This document shows, one piece after another, positions 18,052-27,987 of a stretch of DNA of 64,000 nucleotides; position 1 is the stretch's first letter, and each line of letters starts with the position of its first letter. The DNA is taken from positions 1 to 64,000 of the forward strand of contig NZ_CP007142.1 in the NCBI RefSeq assembly GCF_000940805.1, in the 5' to 3' direction. The notes under the pieces were generated by a model. The model did not search any database, was not told the origin of the DNA, and saw only the letters and a program-made list of their open reading frames with translations. Source of the stretch: Gynuella sunshinyii YC6258 (GTDB taxonomy: Bacteria > Pseudomonadota > Gammaproteobacteria > Pseudomonadales > Natronospirillaceae). The position numbers were made by a program, and so were the translations under genes.

Positions 18052-18089
18052 GGTATTAACCCGCTCAGCATTTATCCCGGGTTAATACC
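18052..18089. terminator. Long hairpin between convergent genes
   Basis: ggtattaacccg (18052-18063) pairs perfectly with cgggttaatacc (18078-18089), a 12-bp stem with a 14-nt loop. It lies between the stops of the DUF2750 gene and kbl and probably ends transcription from both sides, though there is no long T run. Confidence 0.6.
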
Positions 18090-18189
18090 TGCGTTCTTCG
18101 AACGACCACATCATGAAACCTGAATATCACGGTCATTTGCCGCTCTTCCACATCATCATGGACGGAATATTCCCGTCATACAGAGCGCT

Positions 18190-19374
18190 CTATGACAGCG
18201 AATCACGAACCGCAATAAAGGCATCGACCGCGCGTTGCAGATCTTCACGACTGTGGGCAGCGGATATCTGGGTACGAATACGCGCCTGTCCCTGAGGCAC
18301 AACCGGATATGAAAAGGCAATCACGTAAATCCCCCGTGCCAGCATGGCGTCGGCGAAACGAGCAGCTTTGGCAGCATCGTACAACATCACCGGAATAATC
18401 GGATGTTCACCCGGCAACAGATCAAACCCGGCGGCACTCATCTGTTCACGAAAAAACGTCATATTATCGTGCAACGCCTGACGCAGTTCACTACCCTGCT
18501 CTGCCAGTTCCAATGCTTTGATCGCACCGGCCACCACTGGCGGTGCCACCGTATTGGAAAACAGATAAGGCCGTGAACGCTGGCGCAGTAATTCCACGAT
18601 TTCCGGGCGGCCACTGGTGAAACCACCACTGGCTCCTCCAAGTGCTTTGCCCAAGGTACCGGTGATCATATCCACCCGGCCCATGGCATTACGGTACTCA
18701 TGAGTTCCCCGTCCATGGGCACCAATAAACCCGGTCGCATGACACTCATCGATATGTACCAGGGCATTATACTGATCTGCCAGATCACAGATTTTATCCA
18801 CCTGGGCAATGGTGCCATCCATCGAAAACACCCCATCACTGCTGATCAGTTTATACCGCGCACCGTCTTTATCCGCCTGCTGTAGCTGCGCTTCCAGATC
18901 AGCCATATCGTTGTTGTTATAACGATAGCGTTTGGCCTTGCACAGACGAATGCCGTCAATGATGCTGGCATGATTCAGCTGGTCGGAAATCACCGCATCG
19001 GCACCGGTCAGCAGGGTTTCAAACAGCCCGCCATTGGCATCAAAACAGGAGGGATACAAAATCGTATCTTCGGTTCCCAGGAATGCTGTCAGCTTCTGCT
19101 CCAACTGTTTATGAATAGTTTGGGTGCCACAGATAAACCGGACTGATGCCATACCATAGCCCCACTCCTTCAGACCGGACATAGCCGCGTCTGACACCTC
19201 TGGATGTTGCGCCAGCCCCAGATAATTATTGGCACACAGATTAACCACTTCACCACCAGGCACTCCAATATGACTGCCCTGGGCGGTGGTGATTTCACGT
19301 TCGTGTTTATACAGTCCGGCATCGCGGATGTATTGCAGCTCTGCGACCAGATGTTGTTGAAAGTTCTGATACAT
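18190..19374 (-). CDS. kbl: 2-amino-3-ketobutyrate CoA ligase
   Basis: 394 residues, alpha-oxoamine synthase family, PLP-dependent. [17 protein letters not shown] near residue 44, [17 protein letters not shown] with the PLP-contacting Asp and His, and the Schiff-base lysine in [16 protein letters not shown] near 240. It cleaves 2-amino-3-ketobutyrate with CoA to glycine and acetyl-CoA, the second step of threonine catabolism. Located 68 nt downstream of tdh; E. coli has the reverse order kbl-tdh. Confidence 0.96.
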   Translation of the reverse strand: MYQNFQQHLVAELQYIRDAGLYKHEREITTAQGSHIGVPGGEVVNLCANNYLGLAQHPEVSDAAMSGLKEWGYGMASVRFICGTQTIHKQLEQKLTAFLGTEDTILYPSCFDANGGLFETLLTGADAVISDQLNHASIIDGIRLCKAKRYRYNNNDMADLEAQLQQADKDGARYKLISSDGVFSMDGTIAQVDKICDLADQYNALVHIDECHATGFIGAHGRGTHEYRNAMGRVDMITGTLGKALGGASGGFTSGRPEIVELLRQRSRPYLFSNTVAPPVVAGAIKALELAEQGSELRQALHDNMTFFREQMSAAGFDLLPGEHPIIPVMLYDAAKAARFADAMLARGIYVIAFSYPVVPQGQARIRTQISAAHSREDLQRAVDAFIAVRDSLS

Positions 19375-19442
19375 ATCGGAAACCTCTGTTATTAACCTGC
19401 CTTGTGTTTTAGCCGATGATTACAACTACCAGCGTCACGCAG

Positions 19443-20471
19443 TTAATCAAGCCAGTTCAAAATCACTTTGCCAGCTTTGCCACTCTTCATTTCGGCAAAG
19501 CCATGCTCAAATTCGGTGTAATGCAGACGATGGGTAATGATGGGAGTCAGGTCCAGGCCAGACTCTACCATGACAGACATTTTGTACCAGCTTTCATACA
19601 TCTCCCGACCATAAATACCTTTAATGGTCAGCATATTGAAGATGACGGTATTCCAGTCGATGGCAACGTCTTCCGGCGGAATTCCCAGCATGGCAATTTT
19701 CCCACCATGACACATGGCCTTGAGCAGATCTCTGAACGCCGATGGGTTACCGGACATTTCCAGCCCCACATCAAAACCTTCCTTCATGCCCAACTGCGCC
19801 TGAACCTCGCTGATGGATTCAGTCCTGACATCGATACCACGAGTGGCGCCCATGTTTTCTGCCAGCTTGAGACGATCAGGATTCACATCAGTGATCACCA
19901 CATGACGGGCTCCGGCATGACGACAAACCGCCACCGCCATAATACCAATTGGCCCGGCACCGGTGATCAGCACATCCTCACCCAGCAGAGGAAAACTCAG
20001 CGCCGTATGCACGGCATTACCAAATGGGTCAAAGATGGCGGCAACGTCACGATCAATATCCGGTCGGTGTTCCCAGACATTCGCCATGGGTAATACCACG
20101 TATTCAGCAAATGCTCCCGGCCGGTTCACACCAATGCCGCTGGTATCGGCGCACAGATGCCGACGCCCGGCCATACAGTTACGACAACGGCCACACACCA
20201 CATGTCCTTCTCCTGATACCAGCTGACCAGCCCGGAAGTCATTGACGTTGGAGCCGACTTCGACAATCTCACCGACAAATTCATGACCGACAATCATCGG
20301 CACCGGAATGGTTTTTTGAGCCCAGGCATCCCAGTTCCAGATATGCATATCGGTTCCACAAATCGCGGTGCGGTCAACCTTGATCAAGACATCATTGATA
20401 CCTGGTTTCGGCTCCGGAACATCCTCCAGCCATAAACCTTCAGCGGCTTCTTTTTTGACGAGTGCTTTCAT
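19443..20471 (-). CDS. tdh: L-threonine 3-dehydrogenase
   Basis: 342 residues from [14 protein letters not shown]; an upstream in-frame ATG was rejected because this start matches the family. Medium-chain dehydrogenase: catalytic zinc site [13 protein letters not shown] and GHEFVGE, structural zinc cysteines CGRCRNC...C, NAD-binding [12 protein letters not shown]. Oxidises threonine to 2-amino-3-ketobutyrate. First gene of a tdh-kbl operon. Confidence 0.96.
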   Translation of the reverse strand: MKALVKKEAAEGLWLEDVPEPKPGINDVLIKVDRTAICGTDMHIWNWDAWAQKTIPVPMIVGHEFVGEIVEVGSNVNDFRAGQLVSGEGHVVCGRCRNCMAGRRHLCADTSGIGVNRPGAFAEYVVLPMANVWEHRPDIDRDVAAIFDPFGNAVHTALSFPLLGEDVLITGAGPIGIMAVAVCRHAGARHVVITDVNPDRLKLAENMGATRGIDVRTESISEVQAQLGMKEGFDVGLEMSGNPSAFRDLLKAMCHGGKIAMLGIPPEDVAIDWNTVIFNMLTIKGIYGREMYESWYKMSVMVESGLDLTPIITHRLHYTEFEHGFAEMKSGKAGKVILNWLD

Positions 20472-20611
20472 GTTTTTCCTCAGGGTGACAGGAAACAAAA
20501 CGCCAATCTAACACGTTGATCCCGACGGAGATATATCACTATTGACGGACTCTGAAAGCGCATCTGTCATGAATGCATAACACGCCTTTTGTCATACCTT
20601 ATGTGACAGCG

Positions 20612-20998
20612 TCAGTCGCGATATAACACTTCTTTGCCATGTCGCAGTTCCATTCCCTGACGTTGTGCTTTTTTAAGACTTTTCACTACCAGCGCGTATG
20701 AATGATCGATCATCCGTTCAATTTCACCATCGGGTAACGAACCGTCGATCAACACCGTATTCCAGTGTTTTTTATTCATGTGATAACCTGGTAGAACAGC
20801 GCTAAACACATCACGCAACTGTACCGCCTGCAAGGGATCACATTTGAGATTGACACTCAATATTCCATCACCACGCACCGCTGATAATGCGAACATTTTA
20901 TCGTGTACTTTAAATACTGCCGCTTCCGGACCGAAGGGATAATCTTCCAGACTTTCCGGCTTACTGAGCAGGTATTGTGTTAATTCATTTTCAGTCAT
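20612..20998 (-). CDS. MmcQ/YjbR family DNA-binding-like protein
   Basis: 128 residues from MTENELT, with GGA upstream. LEDYPFGPEAAVFKVHDKMFAL and HMNKKHWNTVLIDGSLPD are the family signature (YjbR double-wing fold). Proposed DNA contacts in the family rest on structure only; no defined role. Monocistronic, 140 nt beyond tdh. Confidence 0.85.
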   Translation of the reverse strand: MTENELTQYLLSKPESLEDYPFGPEAAVFKVHDKMFALSAVRGDGILSVNLKCDPLQAVQLRDVFSAVLPGYHMNKKHWNTVLIDGSLPDGEIERMIDHSYALVVKSLKKAQRQGMELRHGKEVLYRD

Positions 20999-21116
20999 GT
21001 CAGATCCAAACAAAACAGATGCATTTCAAGAGCGGTATCAATCATTCTCAGGTTAATCATAAATATCGATACCAAACTCAACCACTCATTGTTATGGTAA
21101 CCAGATGGAGGCTGCC

Positions 21117-21863
21117 ATGAAAACAACAACCACACTCCTTATGATGATGCTTCTCACTCTCAGTGTCTGGAGCATCGCCGAAGCAACCACTCCTACCGCT
21201 CAGGAGCTGGTTGAGCGCATGGATAAACTCTATCGCCTTGATTCCAGTCACGCCACCATGACCATGGATATTCATACGCCGGAATGGCAACGCAGCATGA
21301 CCATGGAAGTCTGGTCCCGCGATATGGATTACACCCTGGTGCGGATTCTGACCCCCAAAAAAGACGCCGGCATCGCCACTCTGAAACGGCAAAACGAAAT
21401 GTGGAACTACTTTCCCAAGATCCGCAAAGTCATCAAAGTGCCGCCATCCATGATGATGGGCTCGTGGATGGGTTCTGACTTCACCAACGACGATCTGGTG
21501 CGTGAAGTGTCACTGGCGGAAGAATACGATGTGGTGCTCGACCGTACCCAACCGCAATACCTGCTGACCCTCACCCCCAAAGAGCAGACCGTCACCGTCT
21601 GGGGCCGTATCGATATTCTGATCGACAAGACCAGCCTGCTGCCGGTACATGAAAATTATTTCGACGAGGACGGCACTCCCATGCGGGAAATGATTTTTTC
21701 CGATGTGCGAGAGTTTGATGGCCGGCAGTTACCTGCTGTCATGGAACTGAAACCGCTGAACAAAGAAGGGCATCTGACGCGGGTCACCTATGACACCCTG
21801 ACCTTCAACACTGAAGTTGATGAATCACTGTTTACCTTACGCAATCTGAAAACGCTGAAATAA
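21117..21863 (+). CDS. LolA-like periplasmic outer membrane lipoprotein-sorting protein
   Basis: 248 residues from MKTTTTLLMM, ggagg 5 nt upstream. Signal peptide to about residue 23 (ending AEA). The rest has the LolA/LppX-like fold pattern: ELVERMDKLYR, repeated strands, MWNYFPKIRKVIKVPPSMMMGSWMGSDFTNDDLVRE. It should carry a lipid or lipoprotein through the periplasm. First gene of a five-gene run with two permeases, an ATPase and a beta-barrel, all spaced by 0-13 nt. Confidence 0.85.
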   Translation: MKTTTTLLMMMLLTLSVWSIAEATTPTAQELVERMDKLYRLDSSHATMTMDIHTPEWQRSMTMEVWSRDMDYTLVRILTPKKDAGIATLKRQNEMWNYFPKIRKVIKVPPSMMMGSWMGSDFTNDDLVREVSLAEEYDVVLDRTQPQYLLTLTPKEQTVTVWGRIDILIDKTSLLPVHENYFDEDGTPMREMIFSDVREFDGRQLPAVMELKPLNKEGHLTRVTYDTLTFNTEVDESLFTLRNLKTLK

Positions 21864-21875
21864 CCCGGAGCCACC

Positions 21876-23123
21876 ATGTCATTGCCATTGACTGTCAAGC
21901 TGGCGATGCGCAACTTACGACGTAACCGCCGCAGAACCGTTCTGACCGGCCTGAGCATGTTCGGAGGCTACATCCTGCTGGTATTGTCGCTGTCATTGCA
22001 GGATGGTTCCTACGACTCAGTGCTGCGCACCTACACCCGTGACCACAGCGGTCACATCCAACTGACACAGGCGCAATACCTGGATCAGCCAACCTTGTAC
22101 AGAACCGTGCATGATTATCAGAGCTGGATTGAACGCATCGAACAGTTCCCTTTTGTTCGACAGGTCACGCCGCGAATTCAGGCCGCCGCCCTGGCTTATG
22201 GAACGGACAAAGCCGCACCCGCCATTGTGTATGGCATCGACCCGCAGCGGGAACAGCAGACCTCATACCTCGGTCGTAAAATCAGCCAGGGCACATTTTT
22301 CAACAGTGACATCAATGCCGATGGTTATTATCAGACCATGCTCGGTTACAGCCTGGCCAGACAACTGCGACTGACGGTTGATGATGAGCTGGTGCTGATC
22401 TCCCAGGGAGCTGACGGTTCCATGGCCAACGATGTCTACATTGTCAGCGCCATTATCGGTGACAGTGATGCCCCCGAGCGTCTGAATGTTTATCTGCCAT
22501 TGAATGCCGCCCAGCAGTTTTTTGTATTACCCCATCAGGTTCATCAACTGGTGATTCTGACCAATGACTATCTGCAGGCCGAGCCACAAAGCCAGCAGCT
22601 GAATACGCAGCTGGACACCGGGCTTCGGCCTCAACAATTACATTTCAGCCCCTGGCAGGTCATCGAACACGAGTTCTACCGCACCATGAAAGCCGATAAA
22701 CAGGGCAATGTGGTCTCCATGTACATCGTGGTTTTTCTGGTTTGTCTTGGGGTGTTAAACACCATTCTCATGAACATACTCGAACGTACCGGCGAGTTTG
22801 GCGTGCTCAAGGCCATCGGTACCTCACCGTGGCGCATTTATCTGCAGATCCTGCTCGAAACCCTGTTACTGGCACTGCTCAGTTGTGTTGCCGGGCTGAT
22901 CATCGCGCTGCCGCTCAATTACTACTTTACCCATATCGGTATCACCCTGGCAGAACCCATGGAGATCTCCGGTCTGGTGTTTGAAAAAATGACCGGCATC
23001 ATGACCGTACCCACCTTCCTGAACCCCGTCATCATCATCTGTCTGGCATCGGTGGCTGTTGCCATGTTGCCTGCTATCCGCGCAGCCCGGCTGGTTCCGC
23101 TGGATGCCATGAGGAGGCTTTGA
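21876..23123 (+). CDS. ABC transporter permease, FtsX/LolC-MacB type (1)
   Basis: 415 residues: N-terminal helix near 20-40, a periplasmic MacB-like domain (about 45-275), then three C-terminal helices of the FtsX domain with NTILMNILERTGEFGVLKAIGTSPW. This mechanotransmission architecture extracts or pushes substrates from the outer leaflet of the inner membrane rather than pumping across it. Partner of the next permease, with which it shares design but limited identity. Confidence 0.9.
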   Translation: MSLPLTVKLAMRNLRRNRRRTVLTGLSMFGGYILLVLSLSLQDGSYDSVLRTYTRDHSGHIQLTQAQYLDQPTLYRTVHDYQSWIERIEQFPFVRQVTPRIQAAALAYGTDKAAPAIVYGIDPQREQQTSYLGRKISQGTFFNSDINADGYYQTMLGYSLARQLRLTVDDELVLISQGADGSMANDVYIVSAIIGDSDAPERLNVYLPLNAAQQFFVLPHQVHQLVILTNDYLQAEPQSQQLNTQLDTGLRPQQLHFSPWQVIEHEFYRTMKADKQGNVVSMYIVVFLVCLGVLNTILMNILERTGEFGVLKAIGTSPWRIYLQILLETLLLALLSCVAGLIIALPLNYYFTHIGITLAEPMEISGLVFEKMTGIMTVPTFLNPVIIICLASVAVAMLPAIRAARLVPLDAMRRL

Positions 23124-23124
23124 T

Positions 23125-24348
23125 ATGCAGTTGATCTGGAAACTGTCCCTGCGCAATATTCTGCGCAACCCCAAGCGTTCACTGCTGACGGCACTGCTGA
23201 TCTCCTGCTCTCTGGCTGCACTGATTTTCACCGATGGCTACATCATTGGCTTGTCTCAGGACATGATCAAATCCGCAACCCGGCTGTTTCCGGGCGATGG
23301 CCAGATTCATCATCCCGAGTATCTGGCCGGATACGAAGCCGACAATCGCCTGACCGATCCCGGCCTGATCCAACAATTACGACAACGACCAGAAGTGGAA
23401 GCGGCGACCGAGCGAGCCATCTCGGCCGCCATGATTGCCTCCACTGGCAACGTCCGGTCAGTGCAAATGATCGGCATTGATGCCACCAGCGAAGCGCAGG
23501 TCAGCAAGATTACCCAATCCATCATCGAAGGTGCTTATTTGACCGGTGCCAACCCTCAGGAAATTCTGCTCGGCTATCGACTGGCCAGCAAAATGGAAGT
23601 CTCTCTTGGGGACAAGATCGTGTTATCGGTCCCGCAGGTGGATGGCGGCGACATCAGCCAGAACCTGTTCCGGGTCTCGGGCATCTTCCGCTTCAACAGC
23701 AAGGCCATGGACGAAAACATGGTGTTCATCAATCTGGGCGATGCCCAGCGCATGCTGAACCAGGGCACCGATGTTCAGGAGATCGCCTTTAATTTCCACG
23801 ACCCTGCACTTGCCAGCCAGGATGATCTGCCGCTATGGCAGGCATTTTCCGGGGATCGTTCCCAGGCGCAGGGATGGCCACACATACTGCCCCAACTCAG
23901 CAGCATGCTTGGTATGATGGATTATTCCCTCGCCCTCATGGGCACCATTCTGTTCATCATTGCCGCCCTGGGTGTCATCAATGCCATGTTCATGTCCATT
24001 TATGAGCGCATGTGGGAGTTTGGGGTCATCAAGGCCATCGGCACCACGCCACAAAACATCTTTCTATTGATTCTGGTTGAAGGCCTGTTGCTGGCATTAC
24101 TCAGCGTGATCATCGGCCTGATACTCGGGCTCGGCATCAACAGCTGGATCGGCGTGGTTGGCATCGATTACAGCCAGATGGAATTTTCCGGCGTCGCGCT
24201 GGTCGAGCCGACCAAAACCATTATTCGCCCGCTGCAATATACTCAGCTGCCGTTATGGGTGGTGGGCCTGACATTGCTGGCCTGCATTTACCCGGCCCTG
24301 TTTGCGGCCAGAATCGTGCCCACCCAGGCACTGCACAAATCTCTCTAA
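23125..24348 (+). CDS. ABC transporter permease, FtsX/LolC-MacB type (2)
   Basis: 407 residues starting 2 nt after the previous stop. Same layout: helix near 20-40, periplasmic domain, and a C-terminal four-helix arrangement with NAMFMSIYERMWEFGVIKAIGTTPQN. Two non-identical permeases imply a heterodimer as in LolCE. Confidence 0.9.
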   Translation: MQLIWKLSLRNILRNPKRSLLTALLISCSLAALIFTDGYIIGLSQDMIKSATRLFPGDGQIHHPEYLAGYEADNRLTDPGLIQQLRQRPEVEAATERAISAAMIASTGNVRSVQMIGIDATSEAQVSKITQSIIEGAYLTGANPQEILLGYRLASKMEVSLGDKIVLSVPQVDGGDISQNLFRVSGIFRFNSKAMDENMVFINLGDAQRMLNQGTDVQEIAFNFHDPALASQDDLPLWQAFSGDRSQAQGWPHILPQLSSMLGMMDYSLALMGTILFIIAALGVINAMFMSIYERMWEFGVIKAIGTTPQNIFLLILVEGLLLALLSVIIGLILGLGINSWIGVVGIDYSQMEFSGVALVEPTKTIIRPLQYTQLPLWVVGLTLLACIYPALFAARIVPTQALHKSL

Positions 24349-24361
24349 AGGACAGTGAGCC

Positions 24362-25054
24362 ATGACCCAGAAGATCATCGAAACCATTGCCCTGAGCCGC
24401 CATTTCGGCAATGGCGACACTTTGGTCAAAGCCCTCGACCAGATCAGCCTGACCATACACTCCGGCGAATTCAGCGCCATTGTCGGCCCTTCCGGTTCCG
24501 GCAAATCCACGCTGCTGCATCTGATTGGCGGGCTCGATCAGCCCAGCAACGGTGAGATCCGTCTGAGTGGCCAGGCGATTTCACAAATGTCCGGCTCGGC
24601 GCTGAGCCATTTTCGCCGCGATCACATTGGCTTTATCTTTCAGGCTTACAATCTGATTCCGGTTTTAAGCGCCGAGGAAAATGTTGAATACATCATGATG
24701 CTACAGGGCATCGGCGATGCAGAACGGCGCGAACGCACCCACGCAATACTCAAACGGGTCGGGCTGGCCGGTAAAGAAAAACGTCGCCCGGCACAACTCT
24801 CAGGCGGTCAGCAACAGCGGGTCGCCGTGGCCCGGGCCATGGTCAGTCAGCCGGATATCATTCTGGCCGACGAGCCCACCGCCAACCTCGATTCCCAGAC
24901 CGGCATCGAACTGCTGGAGCTGATGAAAGAACTCAATGAACAACACGGCATGACGTTCGTCTTCTCCACCCACGACGCCAAAATCATGGATCGCGCCAGC
25001 CGCCTGATTCACTTGCAGGACGGCCGCATCACGACCGACAGCGAGGCCCGTTAA
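24362..25054 (+). CDS. ABC transporter ATPase, LolD/MacB type
   Basis: 230 residues. Walker A GPSGSGKST near 43, Q-loop FIFQAYNLIPVLSAEEN, signature LSGGQQQRVAVARAM, Walker B IILADEPTANLDS, H-loop STHD. The LolD subfamily usually pairs with FtsX-type permeases. Its TAA shares its last A with the ATG of the barrel gene. Confidence 0.93.
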   Translation: MTQKIIETIALSRHFGNGDTLVKALDQISLTIHSGEFSAIVGPSGSGKSTLLHLIGGLDQPSNGEIRLSGQAISQMSGSALSHFRRDHIGFIFQAYNLIPVLSAEENVEYIMMLQGIGDAERRERTHAILKRVGLAGKEKRRPAQLSGGQQQRVAVARAMVSQPDIILADEPTANLDSQTGIELLELMKELNEQHGMTFVFSTHDAKIMDRASRLIHLQDGRITTDSEAR

Positions 25055-26253
25055 TGCGTTTGCTATGGCTCATCATCCTGCTGCCGTTATGGTGTCAGGC
25101 CGAGAGCGCCTTCGAGCTGTATAACGAAAGCACTCTGGCCCGCAACCCCGACATCGACGGCCTGCCGGACAGCGCCGAGCCACCGGATCTGCTGCTGACC
25201 GACACCCTGTACTTTCGCTATCGGTACCAGCGCGATGTGACCACCAACGGCCAGTTACAGCTGCATTATCAAGGTGGATTGAATGCCATGCTCTGGCATC
25301 AGCACGGCGATACCGACTTCGATACCTCGATACTGGACAACCAGCGGCGCTACCGCATCCGTGACCTCGACCGCACCCCGCAACAAAATCTGCTGGGCAT
25401 CGACCATCTGGACTACCAGCAGAACCTTGACCGGTTGCAATGGTATCAGCGCTTTGCCAACGCCGATCTCTATCTCGGTCGTCAACCCATCACCCTCGGC
25501 ACCGCGCGTTTTGCCAGTGGCACCGATGTGATTTATCCCACCGAACTGGCGGCCCTGCCTTCCGATTATCGCACCGGTGTCGATGCGATCCGGCTTGAGA
25601 TTCCGGTGGGTGATTTATCCGTACTCGACAGTGGTTTTGTCGGCAGCCGCGACAGCGACGACAACGTAGCCTTTGGTCGTTATAAAACCAATGTGCAGGC
25701 CATCGACTGGACGCTGACCGCCATCGCCTGGCACGACGCGCAAATTTATTCTGTCGGTACCGAAGGCGCGCTTTCGTCGTTTGGACTCTGGCAGGAACTG
25801 GCCTGGCTACGGCCGTCATCGGGTCGCACCCTGTTGCGCTGGAGTCTTGGATTTGACCAGAGCATCGGCGACTTTCTGGTACAGCTGGAATACCACTACA
25901 ACCAGCCCGGCAGTCAGCATGCCGGGCAATACCTCAGCAACCTGAGTCGCGACCCTTTCTATCAACGCGGCGCGATCAACCTTTACGGAGAACACTACCT
26001 GTTTGCCTCACTGAGCTGGTTAAACGGGGTGCGCAGCTCATTTGAATCCAGCCTCAGTGCCAACCTGGACGACGGCAGCCTGATGCTGACCCCTTACCTG
26101 ACCCGCAGCCTCAGCGAAAACAGCGAACTGACTCTGCAAGTCAATCTCCCGCTGGGTCAGCAGCCCCTGTTTACCCAGGGGCAATTTCGCATGGGCAGCG
26201 AGTTCGGCAGCTATCCCGCCAGCATCACTTTACAACTGAAAAGCTATTTTTAG
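25054..26253 (+). CDS. Predicted outer membrane beta-barrel protein of the ABC module
   Basis: 399 residues, no recognised family name. Signal peptide to about residue 17 (WCQAES). The rest has alternating strands rich in Tyr and Trp (LYFRYRYQRD, LQWYQRFANADLYLGRQPITLG) and ends in phenylalanine (LQLKSYF), the usual barrel C-terminus. Overlap with the ATPase stop indicates coupled synthesis. It resembles a porin-like receptor that could accept the LolA-like cargo at the outer membrane. Confidence 0.75.
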   Translation: MRLLWLIILLPLWCQAESAFELYNESTLARNPDIDGLPDSAEPPDLLLTDTLYFRYRYQRDVTTNGQLQLHYQGGLNAMLWHQHGDTDFDTSILDNQRRYRIRDLDRTPQQNLLGIDHLDYQQNLDRLQWYQRFANADLYLGRQPITLGTARFASGTDVIYPTELAALPSDYRTGVDAIRLEIPVGDLSVLDSGFVGSRDSDDNVAFGRYKTNVQAIDWTLTAIAWHDAQIYSVGTEGALSSFGLWQELAWLRPSSGRTLLRWSLGFDQSIGDFLVQLEYHYNQPGSQHAGQYLSNLSRDPFYQRGAINLYGEHYLFASLSWLNGVRSSFESSLSANLDDGSLMLTPYLTRSLSENSELTLQVNLPLGQQPLFTQGQFRMGSEFGSYPASITLQLKSYF

Positions 26254-26268
26254 TGGCTGAGGTACTGA

Positions 26269-26568
26269 CTACTCCACCTGCGCCGGCAAACTCAGCAGAC
26301 TGCGACAGACGCTTAAAATGACACTCAGTCCCAGAGACGCCTCTTCATTCAGATCATGCAGACCCGCGTGATCATGGGCAGCCAACTGACTTTGCACAAA
26401 CGACAACATGGCACTCACCTGCACCGTTGCCTCGCTCTGGCTGGAAGCAATACCGAATGCATGAGGATCGGGCAACGCCAGGCGACGGCCGGTGCTATCT
26501 TTTATCGCCAGAAAATTACCTTGATACAACGCGCAGGTTTGCGCTTCGGAAAGGGAAATAACAGACAT
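26269..26568 (-). CDS. Small hypothetical protein, DUF6124/DUF3077-like
   Basis: 99 residues from MSVISLSEAQ, ribosome site aagga 9 nt before. The C-terminal helix pair with LGLSVILSVCRSLLSL recalls small Pseudomonas proteins of the DUF6124 kind; the match is tentative. No signal peptide. Convergent to the barrel gene with a 15-nt gap. Confidence 0.5.
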   Translation of the reverse strand: MSVISLSEAQTCALYQGNFLAIKDSTGRRLALPDPHAFGIASSQSEATVQVSAMLSFVQSQLAAHDHAGLHDLNEEASLGLSVILSVCRSLLSLPAQVE

Positions 26569-26604
26569 AAACAAAGTTCCTTGAGATGGACAGATCTAAT
26601 CCTG

Positions 26605-27080
26605 CTGCCAATTGGTTCGAAGCAATTGGGGGCAGGCCGAAGCGGGTTCGAACCACCGCTCTCAAGGAAACGGCCCAACCGAAGCTGGCCCGCCCGGCCT
26701 GCCAAAACAGGCAGACGTGCGAATGCACCGGCATAAACAGTCGTTTATGCCGCCTTGAGAAAACGGGGGTTCGAAGCCCGACGCCGGATGAGCCGGCGCG
26801 CCCGTACAGTAACCGAAAGCCTGAGAGGGGTAAAGCCGGTGGCGGGTGCTTTGAGGTGGGTGTCCACTGAATATTCATCTTGTGGCAAACAGATTTGGAG
26901 ACAGACCGAAACGGGTTACCACAACCGCTCTCAAGAAAACGGCCCAACCGAAGCTGGCCCGCCCGGCCTGCCAATACAAACCGACAAACGAATACACCGG
27001 TGCGTCCGAACAGTAGCCAAAAACCCGAGAAGGGTAAAGCCAGTGGCGGGTGCTTTGAGGTGAGTGTCCATTCAGAACGG
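26605..27080 (+). repeat. Family-2 structured repeat, two copies, in a gene-free stretch
   Basis: Copy X (about 26626-26875) and copy Y (about 26889-27080) share the blocks aaacggcccaaccgaagctg and ggtggcgggtgctttgaggt; Y lacks ~70 nt present in X. X begins with a stem ctgccaattg/caattgg..gcag around a ttcga loop (26605-26635), contains ggcataaac/gtttatgcc and cgccgg-atgag-ccggcg. The 15-mer ggcccgcccggcctg (26687-26701, 26956-26970) also occurs in family 1 (1519-1533). Open frames here are side effects. From 26575 to 27188 I see no gene. Confidence 0.6.
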
Positions 27081-27188
27081 TCAATAATATTGAGTGAGTG
27101 ACTGGTTAATAATGATGTAATGATCAGGGCTTTTTAATACAGTGGGCGACCTGACAGTTGTGAATGTAACCAGAGAATTCAAGACACG

Positions 27189-27530
27189 ATGAAAACCGTT
27201 ACCTGTTACCGGCCATTGGGCCAAAAAGAACTGGAGCTGGTCAAACAGAGTGACTTTAAGAGATGGCCGCCCCGGCTACCGGAGCAGCCGATTTTTTATC
27301 CGGTCACCAGTGAAGCGTATGCCATTGAACTGACACAATGGAACGTTACCGATTTCGGCAAAGGTTATGTTGCCCGTTTTGAGGTCAACAAAGCCTTTAT
27401 GGATCGTTTTCCCATCAAAACCGTCGGAGCCAAACGGCATACTGAATGGTGGGTTCCGGCAGAGGAGCTGGAAGCACTGAACGATAATATTGTCGGTCAC
27501 ATAGACATCATTCGTGAGTATCCCCAGTGA
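27189..27530 (+). CDS. Conserved hypothetical protein (ADP-ribosylation/crystallin J1-associated family)
   Basis: 113 residues. YRPLGQKELELVKQSDFKRWPPRLPEQPIFYPV and EWWVPAEELEALNDNIVGHIDII are hallmarks of a widespread small family that databases often label ADP-ribosylation/crystallin J1. No catalytic site is evident. It starts a run of three same-strand genes next to the repeats. Confidence 0.7.
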   Translation: MKTVTCYRPLGQKELELVKQSDFKRWPPRLPEQPIFYPVTSEAYAIELTQWNVTDFGKGYVARFEVNKAFMDRFPIKTVGAKRHTEWWVPAEELEALNDNIVGHIDIIREYPQ

Positions 27531-27563
27531 CAAACTCACGAGCCACACTGAGCACACAAAACC

Positions 27564-27947
27564 ATGAACAAACAGATCATGATCCTCATGGCAATCTTGC
27601 CGGCTATCACCTGTATGGCCGAAGATAACCATCTCTGTCAGGCGGAAATCGACCAATTGCTGTGGGTCAACAATGCCGATGCCAGACAGGATGCCATGAA
27701 TGCACTGGCGGCAGGCAAATTGAATTACAAAGCGGTCTATGGCATATCCGTCATTCTGCCCGGCATCGCCAACAATGACTATGCCCGGAGTATGGAGGAG
27801 GAGCACTACGACATTATCCCGGGTACCAGTGATGCGCTCTGCAATGAAGAACATGGCCGACTGAATGAATTGGCCTATCAATACGCCAGAACCTATAACA
27901 GGACGCTACAGGAAAACGATCGGCAGAAAACCTCCGGGCAGCCTTGA
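27564..27947 (+). CDS. Secreted or periplasmic hypothetical protein
   Basis: 127 residues with a signal peptide (MNKQIMILMAILPAITCMAEDN, cleavage near 19). The mature part has two cysteines (LCQAE, ALCNEEHG), possibly a disulfide, and is largely helical. No family recognised. It lies 33 nt after the previous gene. Confidence 0.6.
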   Translation: MNKQIMILMAILPAITCMAEDNHLCQAEIDQLLWVNNADARQDAMNALAAGKLNYKAVYGISVILPGIANNDYARSMEEEHYDIIPGTSDALCNEEHGRLNELAYQYARTYNRTLQENDRQKTSGQP

Positions 27948-27987
27948 AAGTTATCCTGACAACCATTGCTGGAGATCACACCAAACC

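Noticed and set aside
26640-26680. T-arm-like gcgggttcgaacc suggesting a tRNA gene
   Set aside because: No acceptor stem, anticodon arm or CCA end could be assembled on either strand.
26586-27063. Several overlapping ORFs in both strands of the family-2 repeat
   Set aside because: GC-rich repeats give open frames by chance; no consistent frame is kept between copies X and Y.
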